Below the pieces are notes generated by a model. The model saw only the letters and a list, made by a program, of their open reading frames with translations, was not told where the DNA came from and searched no databases. This document shows, in pieces, positions 16,427-24,682 of a stretch of 64,000 nucleotides of DNA; position 1 is the first letter of the stretch; each line of letters opens with the position of its first letter. The position numbers and the translations under genes were made by a program. Source of the DNA: an uncultured Gammaproteobacteria bacterium (lineage in GTDB: Bacteria > Pseudomonadota > Gammaproteobacteria > Steroidobacterales > GCA-2729495); contig CAKZWQ010000006.1 in assembly GCA_937921935.1 (NCBI GenBank), positions 62,001 to 126,000 on the forward strand. Direction: 5' to 3'.

Positions 16427-17359
16427 GTGACTAACGGGTCGCAAGCCGCTTCTCTGGTGGCCCTTACCGGAGCCACGGGCTTTGTGGGTGGCGTCATTGC
16501 CCGCCATCTGAAGACACAGGGCTATCAGCTGCGCCTGCTGGCACGCTCACCGGACAGGGTCCCCCCGGGTCTGCACGCTGAAGTTGTCTGCGGCAGTCTG
16601 GCCGACCCCTTAGCCCTCGATTCACTGCTTAGCGGCGCAGATGCCGTGGTGCACTGCGCCGGCCTTACCCGGGCAGCCAGGCTAAGCCAATTCGCGGAGG
16701 TCAACGCCGCGGGCACGCAACGCCTGGCCGAGCGGTCCACCGCGACGGGTAATCCCCCCTTCCTCCTGATTTCTTCCCTGGCCGCTCGTGAACCCCAGGT
16801 ATCAGCCTATGCGCACAGCAAGCGACAGGCTGAGGAAGTCCTGGCAGCCATGCCTGAGCTTCGCTGGGCTGCCTTTCGGCCACCCGCCGTTTACGGGCCG
16901 GGTGCGGCTGAAGTGGTTACCATGCTGCGCTGGATGGATCGTGGCCTGGCCTTTTGCCCGGGCTCTCCTCAGGCCCGCTTTTCCGTGGTGCACGCCGATG
17001 ATATTGCCGCCGCTGTCGGGGCCTGGTTGGCGGATACGAGTATCAGTGGAATCTTCGATATCGATGATCAGCAGGAAGGCGGCTACAGCTGGGTTGAATT
17101 TGTTGCGGTTGCCCAGGCTGTGCTGGGCCGCTCCGTCAGCTTAAGATCCGCACCATCCGGCCTGCTTGATGCCGTCGCCTGGATCGGCCAACAACTGGGC
17201 AATGGACTGGGCGTGGTTCCGGCGCTAACGCCGGACAAATTACAGCAACTTCGGCACCTGGACTGGGTGTGTCGTGATCGCAGTTTTTCGGATTGTACAG
17301 CCTGGCGTCCCACTATCACCTTGCAGCAGGGGCTGGCGGAGATAAAATCCGGCTGGTAA
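16427..17359 (+). CDS. NAD(P)-dependent extended SDR, candidate ceramide reductase CerR
   Basis: A 310-residue extended short-chain dehydrogenase/epimerase-like protein. The dinucleotide site is GATGFVGG at residues 15-22, Asp is absent at the end of beta2 (LLARSPDR), a serine is in LLISSLAARE, and the catalytic pair is YxxxK in SAYAHSKRQAEE. The substrate-binding half includes RPPAVYGPGAAEVV. From memory, bacterial ceramide synthesis uses an epimerase-like reductase (CerR) to reduce the 3-oxo group after N-acylation; the position directly behind the acyl-AMP ligase supports that assignment. The start is GTG at 16427. The acyltransferase gene follows 58 bp later on the same strand, probably in one operon. 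Confidence 0.8.
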   Translation: MTNGSQAASLVALTGATGFVGGVIARHLKTQGYQLRLLARSPDRVPPGLHAEVVCGSLADPLALDSLLSGADAVVHCAGLTRAARLSQFAEVNAAGTQRLAERSTATGNPPFLLISSLAAREPQVSAYAHSKRQAEEVLAAMPELRWAAFRPPAVYGPGAAEVVTMLRWMDRGLAFCPGSPQARFSVVHADDIAAAVGAWLADTSISGIFDIDDQQEGGYSWVEFVAVAQAVLGRSVSLRSAPSGLLDAVAWIGQQLGNGLGVVPALTPDKLQQLRHLDWVCRDRSFSDCTAWRPTITLQQGLAEIKSGW

Positions 17360-17417
17360 AAGCATCAGCCCATTGGGCTAAGAGCAGAATTTACGTGTTA
17401 GCCCATAGGAGAGCTTC

Positions 17418-18401
17418 TTGGCGCGCCTGCTGATCGGTAGTTCCCTGCGCCGTTTTGCCGAGCGCTGGCCGGTTATTCACCGCTTTATCTGGGCGGTGGA
17501 GGCTTTTCTGTTTGGTTGTTTCCTGGTAATGGCCTGGTTGCTGCCGTTGTCCTGGGCACAGTCCATGGCTAGCCGTGGCATGGGATTCATCGGGCCACGT
17601 CAGCCCAAGCATCGTCGTGTTCGACGTAACCTTGAACTGGCCTTTCCGGAAAAAACCCAGGCGGAGCGGGAGGCGATGGCGCGGGCGCTGTGGGGCAATA
17701 TCGGCAAAGTTTTCGCTGAATATGCACATTTGGCTCGTCTTAACAGAAACTTCGCGGAGTCCATCGAGGTTGTCGGCGGCGAGCATCTGGCCAAGCTGCT
17801 GGCAAACAAGCAATCGGCTGTTTTCGTGTCGCCCCACTTGGGTAACTGGGAACTGGCCGGTTGCGCCATGTATCAGGCTGGGCTTGAGCTCAGTGTCGTC
17901 TATTCACCCCTGCAAAATCCTTACCTGGACCAGATGATTGAGCGCTGCCGGCAGGCCGGCCACGGCTCCGGGCTGTTGGCGCGCGATGAGAGCATGCGGT
18001 TAATGCTGCGCGAAATTTCCCAAGGTCGCTGTGTTGGCCTGGTCATGGATCAGCGGGTGGACTCCGGGTCGCCGGTGCCTTTTTTCGGCATCGACAAGTT
18101 GACCTCGCTGATTGCGGCGAGGTTGGCCATTCGGCATGAAATCGACCTGATCCCCGTGCGCACGGAAAGGCTCAAGCGCGGACGCTTCAGGGTCACTTTC
18201 CTGCCGCCTGTTTTGCCGCCGGCGGATGTAGTGGGGGACGTGGACAAGGCCATCGCCATGACCGCAACCGTTAACGCGTATTTCGAAGACTGGATTCGTG
18301 CCGTCCCCGGGGACTGGTTTGTCACCCAGCGACTGTGGCCCAAGGACGCAGAGCCCGCGATACCGCGCAACCTTGCTGTGCCGGAGTCAGGTCGGGCATA
18401 A
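17418..18401 (+). CDS. LpxL/HtrB-family acyltransferase
   Basis: A 327-residue lysophospholipid-acyltransferase-superfamily member of the lipid A late acyltransferase (LpxL/HtrB) type, which transfers an acyl chain from acyl-ACP to a lipid on the inner face of the inner membrane. An N-terminal anchor helix (AFLFGCFLVMAWLLPLSW) lies at about 27-47; the catalytic HX4E motif is His-LGNW-Glu in SPHLGNWELAG, and MDQRVDSGSPVPFFG is the second family block. The start is TTG at 17418 with AGGAG seven bases upstream. As a member of the cerR-sulfotransferase gene string it could O-acylate a sphingolipid; equally it may be an ordinary lipid A acyltransferase. Confidence 0.85.
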   Translation: MARLLIGSSLRRFAERWPVIHRFIWAVEAFLFGCFLVMAWLLPLSWAQSMASRGMGFIGPRQPKHRRVRRNLELAFPEKTQAEREAMARALWGNIGKVFAEYAHLARLNRNFAESIEVVGGEHLAKLLANKQSAVFVSPHLGNWELAGCAMYQAGLELSVVYSPLQNPYLDQMIERCRQAGHGSGLLARDESMRLMLREISQGRCVGLVMDQRVDSGSPVPFFGIDKLTSLIAARLAIRHEIDLIPVRTERLKRGRFRVTFLPPVLPPADVVGDVDKAIAMTATVNAYFEDWIRAVPGDWFVTQRLWPKDAEPAIPRNLAVPESGRA

Positions 18402-18477
18402 TTACCTGTTATTCCTCGACAAAATAAAGTCCGCGGCCCTGCTCTGACGGTCGTTGCCCTGTTTCCGGGAGTCCCCA

Positions 18478-19440
18478 ATGTTGCATGTAAGCGATGGCGT
18501 GAAGAAGTGGTCGATCCTCGTACCGACTTATCCAATGCCCGCCAAGACGCGCGTCGCACTCCGTCGCCGCTATTTGTCACGCCTGGAAATGGCCAAGGCG
18601 CAACGAGCGCGTATGCTGATCATCGGCCATCCCAAGAGCGGGAATACCTGGCTCAAGGTTATGCTCTCGCGCCTTTACCAAGTGCGCCATGGTCTGGCCG
18701 CGAACCGGCTGATCAATACCGACGAGTTGGCGCGCAAGCACCCGGATATTCCCCGGCTGGCAGCGACCAATGGCTACTACAGTTACGAGGGCGTGATTGG
18801 CGACGCCCTCGCGCCGGGCGTGGCTGACACCGGCTTGCGCCAGAAGCCGATCTTGCTGATCGCTCGCAATCCTCTTGATATCGCTGTGTCCTGGTACTTC
18901 CAGTTCACCAAGCGCCAGTCAGACGCCAAACAGGAATTGATCAATCACTTTATCGACCATCCCATTGATCGTCATACCGTGGAAATGTGGGACTTCGTTC
19001 GGCACAGCGATATCGGTTTGCCCTGTTTGATTGAGTTTCTGAACACCTGGCATCGCAATCTGGAGGAACTGGAACGCGGTACCACCATTCGTTATGAAGA
19101 TCTGCGCGCCGAGCCCGGCACCACCCTCAAGCAGGTTGTAGAGCTGATGGGTGACAATTTTTCTGATGAGGAAATTGATGAAGCTGTGCAGTTCGGTTCT
19201 TTCGATAACCTGCGGCAAATGGAGAGCAAGGGCTTTTTCCGCCAGGGCGGTATGAAGCTGCGCAACCCTGATGACCCGACGACCTTCAAGGTCCGCCGCG
19301 GCAAGGTCGGGGGCTATCGCGATTACTTCACGCCGGAGCAGGCCGCTGAGCTGGAGGGCCTGGTCAGGGAGCGCCTGAATCCCGTTTTCGGCTACGGCTC
19401 CGCCGCAGCCGGTGCCGAGCCGGTCTCGGTTCACGGCTGA
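18478..19440 (+). CDS. PAPS-dependent sulfotransferase (copy 1)
   Basis: A 320-residue cytosolic-type sulfotransferase (Sulfotransfer_1 fold). The 5'-phosphosulfate loop is IGHPKSGNTWLKVML at about residues 49-63, the 3'-phosphate site is RNPLDIAVSWYFQF, and the C-terminal PAPS-binding block is FKVRRGKVGGYRDYF. It transfers sulfate from PAPS to a hydroxyl. It differs from copies 2 and 3 (21352 and 23253), which resemble each other more. ATG at 18478 is preferred to a TTG at 18454. The ELM1-like copy C follows at once, so glycosylation and sulfation enzymes are likely co-expressed. Acceptor inferred to be a glycolipid made by the cluster. Confidence 0.85.
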   Translation: MLHVSDGVKKWSILVPTYPMPAKTRVALRRRYLSRLEMAKAQRARMLIIGHPKSGNTWLKVMLSRLYQVRHGLAANRLINTDELARKHPDIPRLAATNGYYSYEGVIGDALAPGVADTGLRQKPILLIARNPLDIAVSWYFQFTKRQSDAKQELINHFIDHPIDRHTVEMWDFVRHSDIGLPCLIEFLNTWHRNLEELERGTTIRYEDLRAEPGTTLKQVVELMGDNFSDEEIDEAVQFGSFDNLRQMESKGFFRQGGMKLRNPDDPTTFKVRRGKVGGYRDYFTPEQAAELEGLVRERLNPVFGYGSAAAGAEPVSVHG

Positions 19441-19441
19441 G

Positions 19442-20560
19442 GTGTCAGCAGCCAGCGGCACGGGGCAGTCGCCACGAATCTGGCTGATCGTCGGCGATCG
19501 CCTGGGCGACAATGCCCAGGCCGAAACCCTGATGACTGCCCTCGGACTGCCCTTCGAGCGGCGTTATGTGCGGGTAAAGGCTCCCTGGATCAAGGGCAAG
19601 CCGAAAGTGGAACCGTCTCTGCATCACCTGGACCTGGATGCCTCTGATCCGCTCGAAGCGCCGTGGCCCGATGTCGTCGTCACCGTGGGTCGGCGCCTGA
19701 CCCTGGTGGCGCGCTGGGTTCAGGAGCAGTCCGGCGGGCGCAGTCGCATCTATCTCATCGGCAAGCCGTCGGGCTCCCCGCGTTTCTATGACCTGATTAT
19801 CACCAGCGCCGAGATCCAGATTCCGCCGGCGCACAACGTTTATCCCATTGGTCTGCCGCTGCTCCAGGTAGACCGCGAGCGAGTGCGCCAGGCTGCGGGT
19901 GAATGGCGCGATCGTTTCGCATCCTTACCCCGGCCCCTGGTAGGGATACTCATCGGTGGGCCGACCAATCCCTTTGTCTTCAATCGCAGCGTGACTCAGC
20001 GTCTGCTGAAGATTGCCCGCAATGTTCGCGAGCGCGGTGGGACGCCTTATTTCACCACCAGTCCGCGTACTCCGCCCGCGGCAACAGCAGCCTTGCGTCA
20101 CCAGTTGCCGTCCGGTGCCGAATTCTTCGAATGGCATCGGGGCGCAAGCAATAATCCTTATCATGCCTTGCTGGGGCTTGCCGACGAATTCGTGGTCACC
20201 GGCGAGAGCGTGTCTATGCTGGTGGAAGTTGCGCAGTTGGGCCGGCCCCTGGCGATTTTTCCTCTGCCATTCAGCACCTTGGGAAAACTGGACCAGCTGC
20301 GGCGGCGGGCGGCACGCTGGCTGTATCGGCCGGATCAGGGTGCGAGCCTGGACTCATTGCGCAGCAGGATTCGCTCCCTGGGCAGTGCTCTGCATTTGTT
20401 GCCCAGGACCCGGGATTTCACGGCCGTACATGACTTGCTGATGGAGCGGGGGCTGGCAGTGTCCGCCGGGGGTGAGATTCCGCCCCCGCAAGGAAGTCTC
20501 CCCGATGATTTGTCCGGTGTGGTGGCGCGAATCCGTTCGGAGCTGTTGTCGCCGGATTGA
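19442..20560 (+). CDS. ELM1-family glycosyltransferase-like protein (copy C)
   Basis: A 372-residue third member of the ELM1 family in this cluster. Shared blocks are PRIWLIVGDRLGDNAQAE, APWPDVVVTVGRRLTLVARW, EQSGGRSRIYLIGKPSG, GILIGGPTNPFVFN and NPYHALLGLADEFVVTGES followed by EVAQLGRPLAIF. I use GTG 19442, which lies just behind the sulfotransferase stop and gives an N-terminus like the other copies; GTG 19412 would overlap that gene by 29 bp. It ends one base before the stop of the convergent oxygenase gene. It is the most divergent copy, consistent with a different donor or acceptor. Confidence 0.77.
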   Translation: MSAASGTGQSPRIWLIVGDRLGDNAQAETLMTALGLPFERRYVRVKAPWIKGKPKVEPSLHHLDLDASDPLEAPWPDVVVTVGRRLTLVARWVQEQSGGRSRIYLIGKPSGSPRFYDLIITSAEIQIPPAHNVYPIGLPLLQVDRERVRQAAGEWRDRFASLPRPLVGILIGGPTNPFVFNRSVTQRLLKIARNVRERGGTPYFTTSPRTPPAATAALRHQLPSGAEFFEWHRGASNNPYHALLGLADEFVVTGESVSMLVEVAQLGRPLAIFPLPFSTLGKLDQLRRRAARWLYRPDQGASLDSLRSRIRSLGSALHLLPRTRDFTAVHDLLMERGLAVSAGGEIPPPQGSLPDDLSGVVARIRSELLSPD

Positions 20561-20561
20561 A

Positions 20562-21194
20562 TCAGTTGCCGAAAACGCGCAGGGCTTTTTTCATGGTGCG
20601 TGTACCGAGGCGATCCAGCTGTTGTTTCCACAGGGCGAGGCGGGTGGCGCGCAGGTAATTCATCTGCACCATGCGGCGCTCGCCGACAAAGCGTTTATGG
20701 CCGTGATAGGAAACATCAGTCCGCCTGAAGGCCAGAAGGGTACCTCCCTGCGGGGGCACCTCGGCGGCAAAGTCTTCGATGTCCGTCGCGGACCGCAGCA
20801 TGCGCAGTTGCCCGGAATTTTCTGACCATTGCTCATTGAAGTACATCAGCACCGTGATGATCTTGCTGGGATGATCCGTGTGGATATTGCCGTCACTGGG
20901 CTCACAGAACTTGCGCACCGTGGTGGTGACCGGGCACTCACTGAGGTCAACGCCGAATTTTCGGCCCAAATGCTCGGCGAGTTCGGGTCCCTGTAACTGG
21001 TCCAGAAAAGCCTGAAAGCCGGCGCCGAAGCTGACATCGTCCAGGGACAGGTTGCCGGGCCGCTCAATGGGCGGGTAGTCCTGGTTGATGGTGGCCAGGG
21101 CGGAGGCATCCAGGCAGCCGGGCACTACCAGGAAGTCGAAAGGATCCTCCTGGAGCGGGGCGGCATCAATGGCCGCGAAATTAATTCCTTGCAT
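20562..21194 (-). CDS. 2-oxoglutarate/Fe(II)-dependent oxygenase
   Basis: A 210-residue protein with the double-stranded beta-helix iron site: HTDHPSKI supplies His105 and Asp107, the distal His is in SYHGHKRF (about 164), and an arginine for 2-oxoglutarate lies in GERRMVQMNY (173 or 174). The family hydroxylates small molecules, lipids or proteins. It is flanked by the third ELM1-like gene and a sulfotransferase, with only one base to the former. A hydroxylase here would fit making a 2-hydroxy-acyl chain or an extra hydroxyl on the long-chain base, or creating the site that is later sulfated; that is inference. The start is the ATG at 21192-21194. Confidence 0.8.
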   Translation of the reverse strand: MQGINFAAIDAAPLQEDPFDFLVVPGCLDASALATINQDYPPIERPGNLSLDDVSFGAGFQAFLDQLQGPELAEHLGRKFGVDLSECPVTTTVRKFCEPSDGNIHTDHPSKIITVLMYFNEQWSENSGQLRMLRSATDIEDFAAEVPPQGGTLLAFRRTDVSYHGHKRFVGERRMVQMNYLRATRLALWKQQLDRLGTRTMKKALRVFGN

Positions 21195-21351
21195 CGATTG
21201 CGATCCGGGTCGGGCTGGCTGATTGGCTCAGGAGATTACCGGCGCCCGCCCAGTAATGCCAGCGTTCGGGGCTAACAAAATCCCCTTGCCTGCATCGGCG
21301 TGTCAAAAGACGATAAAATTGCGGCCCCCTTGCTACTGACAGGCCTATTCT

Positions 21352-22314
21352 GTGCTGAGCGCTATTACCCGACATGTGATTTTCAGGGTGCTGTTTTTTC
21401 TGCCGGATCCGAGGCGCAAGGCTGTGGATCGGTGGTTGCGAGGCCGGGATGAGTACCGGAATCTGCATAAGGCCGACTGGCTGTTAATCTCCTGGGGTAA
21501 GAGTGGCAGGACCTGGCTGCGTGTCATGTTGTCCCGTTTCTATCAGATCCGCTTCGGTCTGGGCGAAGAACATACCTTGCTGGGCTTCGACAATCTGCAC
21601 AAGAAAAATCCTGCTATTCCGAAAGTGTTCTTCACCCACGGCAATTATCTCCGTGACTACACAGGCAATGGTTACGACACGAAAGTCGATTTTCATGGGA
21701 AGAAAATCGTGTTCCTGGCGCGGGATCCACGGGATGTTGCTGTGTCCCAGTATTTCCAGTGGCAGTATCGGATGCGGCCACACAAGAAGTGGATCAATGA
21801 CTATCCGGAGCACGACACTGAGGTTTCCATCTATGAATTTATGATGAATCCGGAAGTAGGGCTGCCGCGGGTCATCAGTTATTTCAATGGCTGGTTGCGC
21901 GGCATTCCGGATATTGGTGATGTATTGACCATTCGTTATGAAGACATGCGCCGCGAACCCGGGGTAGCTTTGGCTAAGATTCTTGAGTTTACCGGCACGC
22001 CGGCTACCCAGGAGCAGATAAAGGATGCCGTGGATTTCGCTGCTTACGAGAACCTGAAGAAAATGGAAGCGGGGAAATCCACTTTTTCATTCTGGCGCGC
22101 AGGCTGGCGACTGGTCCCCGGGGACAAGAGCAACCCGGATTCTTTCAAGGTTCGCCGTGGGAAGGTAGGCGGCTATCGAGACTACTTCAGCGACGAAGAG
22201 TTGGAGGTCATCGACGCGATGGTGAACCGTGACCTGCTGCCGCAGCTGGGCTATACCCAGGCCGAGCAGTCCGCAGGCTCGCCGGCAACCGCAGCGGGCA
22301 GCCGCTCAGCCTGA
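21352..22314 (+). CDS. PAPS-dependent sulfotransferase (copy 2)
   Basis: A 320-residue sulfotransferase. PAPS loop ISWGKSGRTWLRVMLSRFYQ, 3'-phosphate site ARDPRDVAVSQYFQWQYRM, and C-terminal FKVRRGKVGGYRDYF. An N-terminal hydrophobic patch (HVIFRVLFFLP) could help membrane association. Long matching stretches with copy 3 at 23253 (FFTHxN, DYTGN, VAVSQYFQWQ, RYEDMRRE) show a recent duplication. The start is GTG at 21352, with in-frame alternatives only further in. It ends six bases before the convergent glycosyltransferase-like gene. Together with that gene and copy 3 it forms a sulfotransferase-glycosyltransferase-sulfotransferase block. Confidence 0.85.
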   Translation: MLSAITRHVIFRVLFFLPDPRRKAVDRWLRGRDEYRNLHKADWLLISWGKSGRTWLRVMLSRFYQIRFGLGEEHTLLGFDNLHKKNPAIPKVFFTHGNYLRDYTGNGYDTKVDFHGKKIVFLARDPRDVAVSQYFQWQYRMRPHKKWINDYPEHDTEVSIYEFMMNPEVGLPRVISYFNGWLRGIPDIGDVLTIRYEDMRREPGVALAKILEFTGTPATQEQIKDAVDFAAYENLKKMEAGKSTFSFWRAGWRLVPGDKSNPDSFKVRRGKVGGYRDYFSDEELEVIDAMVNRDLLPQLGYTQAEQSAGSPATAAGSRSA

Positions 22315-22320
22315 GCCGCC

Positions 22321-23247
22321 TCAGGCCGGCAGGCCCGGCACGCGATCAAGTACGTCCAGGGCGTCGTGCCGGATGTGGTTGCGCCCCATCTCGTCCCGCA
22401 GCATGGCTTCTGTCACCAGGCCCTGGTCCAGGCATTCTTTCAGCAGGCCGAAAAAGAACTGCTCCTGGCGTGGGTCCGGATGTCGCTTGTAGCGACCCGT
22501 GAAGCGATAGTCGCCGAACAAGGCGCGGCGGGCGCGGCGGCCCCAGTGCCTTGGCGGGAACAGGCGAAAGGTGTCGGCGGGTCGGAAATCCACCGGCAGG
22601 CCCGTTTTCCAGGGTTGGGTCTTGCGCTTGGTGTTATGGATCAGGCGAGTCTGGTCATCCAGGTTGTCGAAATCGTTCCAATGGTTTTCGAACAGGCCGA
22701 TCTGATCCCGGTCTTCGTCATGCAGGCAGACCCAGTCCATGTAGTCACGCTTGAACTCGAACATCTCGCTAAATTGATCGGCGACTCGCCAGTGGGTGAG
22801 TTTCGCGCAATCCAGCAGCATCACGCTGGAGGCCAGGCAGCCTCGTTTTCCCTTGTTGCCGGACTTGGGCCGGCACATAAGGGCGTGTCCTTCCATATCG
22901 CGTGACAAGAGCTCCCAGACATCGCCGACAGCGAATACATCAGGGTCGATCACCACAGCCCGTCCCTGGTAGCCCATGAGCTCGGGAGGCTGGAAGCGCA
23001 GGGGGGTAAAAGACTGCAAGTCGTCGATCAGCCAGGCCCGGCGATCACCGTCGCGCAGGTAGAGCTGGCCTTCGCGTTCTCTCAGATAAGGAAAATCCTG
23101 GGTATGCATGATCCGGATGTCGAACTTCTCAGCGTTCTTGCTATTGCGTCGCAAGGAATATTCCGAGACCACTGCACCCAGCATCTGGCGCGGATTGGTC
23201 TGGATGAATACGCAGGGTTTACGGCCTGCTGAGGTTTGGTGTTCCAT
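22321..23247 (-). CDS. Putative glycosyltransferase with DPD motif (copy 2)
   Basis: A 308-residue paralogue of the GT-A-like protein at 10512. Shared blocks include VFIQTNPRQMLGAVVSEYSLRR, DDLQSFTPLRFQPPELM, the DxD-type VVIDPDVFAVGDVWELL, CLASSVMLLDCAKLTHW, WKTGLPVDFRP and GRNHIRHDALDVLDR. It starts with ATG at 23245-23247, five bases after the stop of sulfotransferase copy 3, so the two are probably translated from one message. The side-by-side placing suggests that the sugar it adds is sulfated by its neighbour. Family placement near GT8 is a guess from the DPD motif alone. Confidence 0.72.
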   Translation of the reverse strand: MEHQTSAGRKPCVFIQTNPRQMLGAVVSEYSLRRNSKNAEKFDIRIMHTQDFPYLREREGQLYLRDGDRRAWLIDDLQSFTPLRFQPPELMGYQGRAVVIDPDVFAVGDVWELLSRDMEGHALMCRPKSGNKGKRGCLASSVMLLDCAKLTHWRVADQFSEMFEFKRDYMDWVCLHDEDRDQIGLFENHWNDFDNLDDQTRLIHNTKRKTQPWKTGLPVDFRPADTFRLFPPRHWGRRARRALFGDYRFTGRYKRHPDPRQEQFFFGLLKECLDQGLVTEAMLRDEMGRNHIRHDALDVLDRVPGLPA

Positions 23248-23252
23248 GCTCT

Positions 23253-24218
23253 TTACCCGGCACCGCCAGCTATGGCCGCGGCATTGCTGTCATTATTGTC
23301 CGTGTTGCTGAATCCCGTATAACCGAAAACGGGCGACAGCCTTTCCTGTACCAGTTGGTTGACCCGAGCGAGTTGCTCGGTGTCGAAGTAATCGCTGTAT
23401 CCACCCACCTTGGCGCGTCGCACCTTGTAGGAGTCCGGATTATCCTTGTCACCCGGCTTCAGGCGGCCTCCGCCGACCCAGCCTGTGGACGTGGTCTCAA
23501 GCTTTTTCATATTCTTGATGGAGCCATAGTCAACCGCGTCGTGTATTTCTGCTTCTGTGCCCGGGGTGCCCATGAAGTCGAGAATATCGCCCAGCCATTT
23601 CTCGGTATCTGCTCGCAGGTCTTCGTAACGCACGAGCAGGAAATCATTCAGGTTAGCCATGTCATTGGCCCAGACATTCATGAAGTTGATGATCTTCGGC
23701 AGTCCCGAGTCTTCCCGCATGATGAAGTCGAAAAGTTCCACTTCACTTTCATGGGGCGGGAAACGATTCAGGGCCTTCTTTTCTGGCTTCATTCTGTGTT
23801 GCCACTGAAAGTACTGTGAGACCGAAACGTCCGCTGGATTGCGCACCATCAGAATGGTTTTGCGACCATAGAAATCGGCCTTGGTATCGAAATTGCCGGT
23901 GTAGTCTTTGATGAAATTATCGTGGGTGAAGAACACCGTCGGAACAGCAGAATTCTTGCGGTGAAAATTATCGAAATTAATCAGCCTTGGCTTGGTGATG
24001 CCATACCGCTCCTGGTAGAAGCGTGACAGCATGACCCGCATCCAGGTCCGTCCGCTGTTGCCGTAGGACGCGAAAGTGCAGTCAGCCCGCCGCAGTTTCC
24101 CAAGCTGTTCGCGGCCTCGGTGGCGCCGTTCTACCTGGATGCGTTTTTCTTCCGGCAGGAAGAACACAGACTTCATTACGATGAAGCGATGGAATTTCTT
24201 AATGGGTGTATGCAGCAT
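23253..24218 (-). CDS. PAPS-dependent sulfotransferase (copy 3)
   Basis: A 321-residue sulfotransferase closely related to copy 2. PAPS loop SYGNSGRTWMRVMLSRFYQ, 3'-phosphate site RNPADVSVSQYFQWQHRM, C-terminal YKVRRAKVGGYSDYF. The key glycine of the KxGxxG block is kept. It starts with ATG 24216-24218 and leads a two-gene unit with glycosyltransferase-like copy 2. It marks the right edge of the sphingolipid-associated cluster: the next gene is an unrelated cytochrome c. Confidence 0.85.
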   Translation of the reverse strand: MLHTPIKKFHRFIVMKSVFFLPEEKRIQVERRHRGREQLGKLRRADCTFASYGNSGRTWMRVMLSRFYQERYGITKPRLINFDNFHRKNSAVPTVFFTHDNFIKDYTGNFDTKADFYGRKTILMVRNPADVSVSQYFQWQHRMKPEKKALNRFPPHESEVELFDFIMREDSGLPKIINFMNVWANDMANLNDFLLVRYEDLRADTEKWLGDILDFMGTPGTEAEIHDAVDYGSIKNMKKLETTSTGWVGGGRLKPGDKDNPDSYKVRRAKVGGYSDYFDTEQLARVNQLVQERLSPVFGYTGFSNTDNNDSNAAAIAGGAG

Positions 24219-24352
24219 CGGCTCTGTTTGCGCGCAGCCCGGCTTGCCGATAAACCGGGCCGTCCGCGGCGCTGTGTCAACAATAGGGGCTATTTTCGCA
24301 TAAGACGGGCAGCACGTTGCCAGTCGAAGTGGTCCCTCGGCTGGCCGGCGAA

Positions 24353-24682
24353 TTACTGCTCCAGGTACTCGATCAGGTCGCTGAGCTCAGCCGCTGGCAG
24401 CCGCTGGGGAATGGTGCCCGCCGTGGGGTGGTTTCTTATGCCTGCCCGCAGATCCTCGGAACTGAGCGCCTGGAGGGTCTCCAGGGATGGGCCCCGGCCG
24501 CTGGCGCCGTGACAGGCGCCGCATTGTTGTGCAAACAGATCCGCACCAGCGTCGATCCTGGATGTCGGGGCGGGTGCCGCGTCTTCCCTGGCCGGTGGTT
24601 CGCCGGGCGAGCAGGCAGCCAGCAGGGCTGCCAGGCACAGGGTGGCGGGAATCAGGTACTGCGGGGGGTTAGACCAGCCCAT
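24353..24682 (-). CDS. Lipoprotein c-type cytochrome
   Basis: A small monoheme cytochrome c of 109 residues. The N-terminus carries a lipoprotein signal with lipobox LLAAC (AALLAACSPGEPP), so it should be anchored to a membrane facing the periplasm. The heme site is CGACH (CxxCH) in FAQQCGACHGASGRGP and the axial Met is not obvious. The motif and small size fit class I cytochrome c. I start at the ATG 24680-24682; an upstream ATG at 24706 adds eight residues before the signal. It stands alone, so its redox partner is unknown. Confidence 0.82.
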   Translation of the reverse strand: MGWSNPPQYLIPATLCLAALLAACSPGEPPAREDAAPAPTSRIDAGADLFAQQCGACHGASGRGPSLETLQALSSEDLRAGIRNHPTAGTIPQRLPAAELSDLIEYLEQ

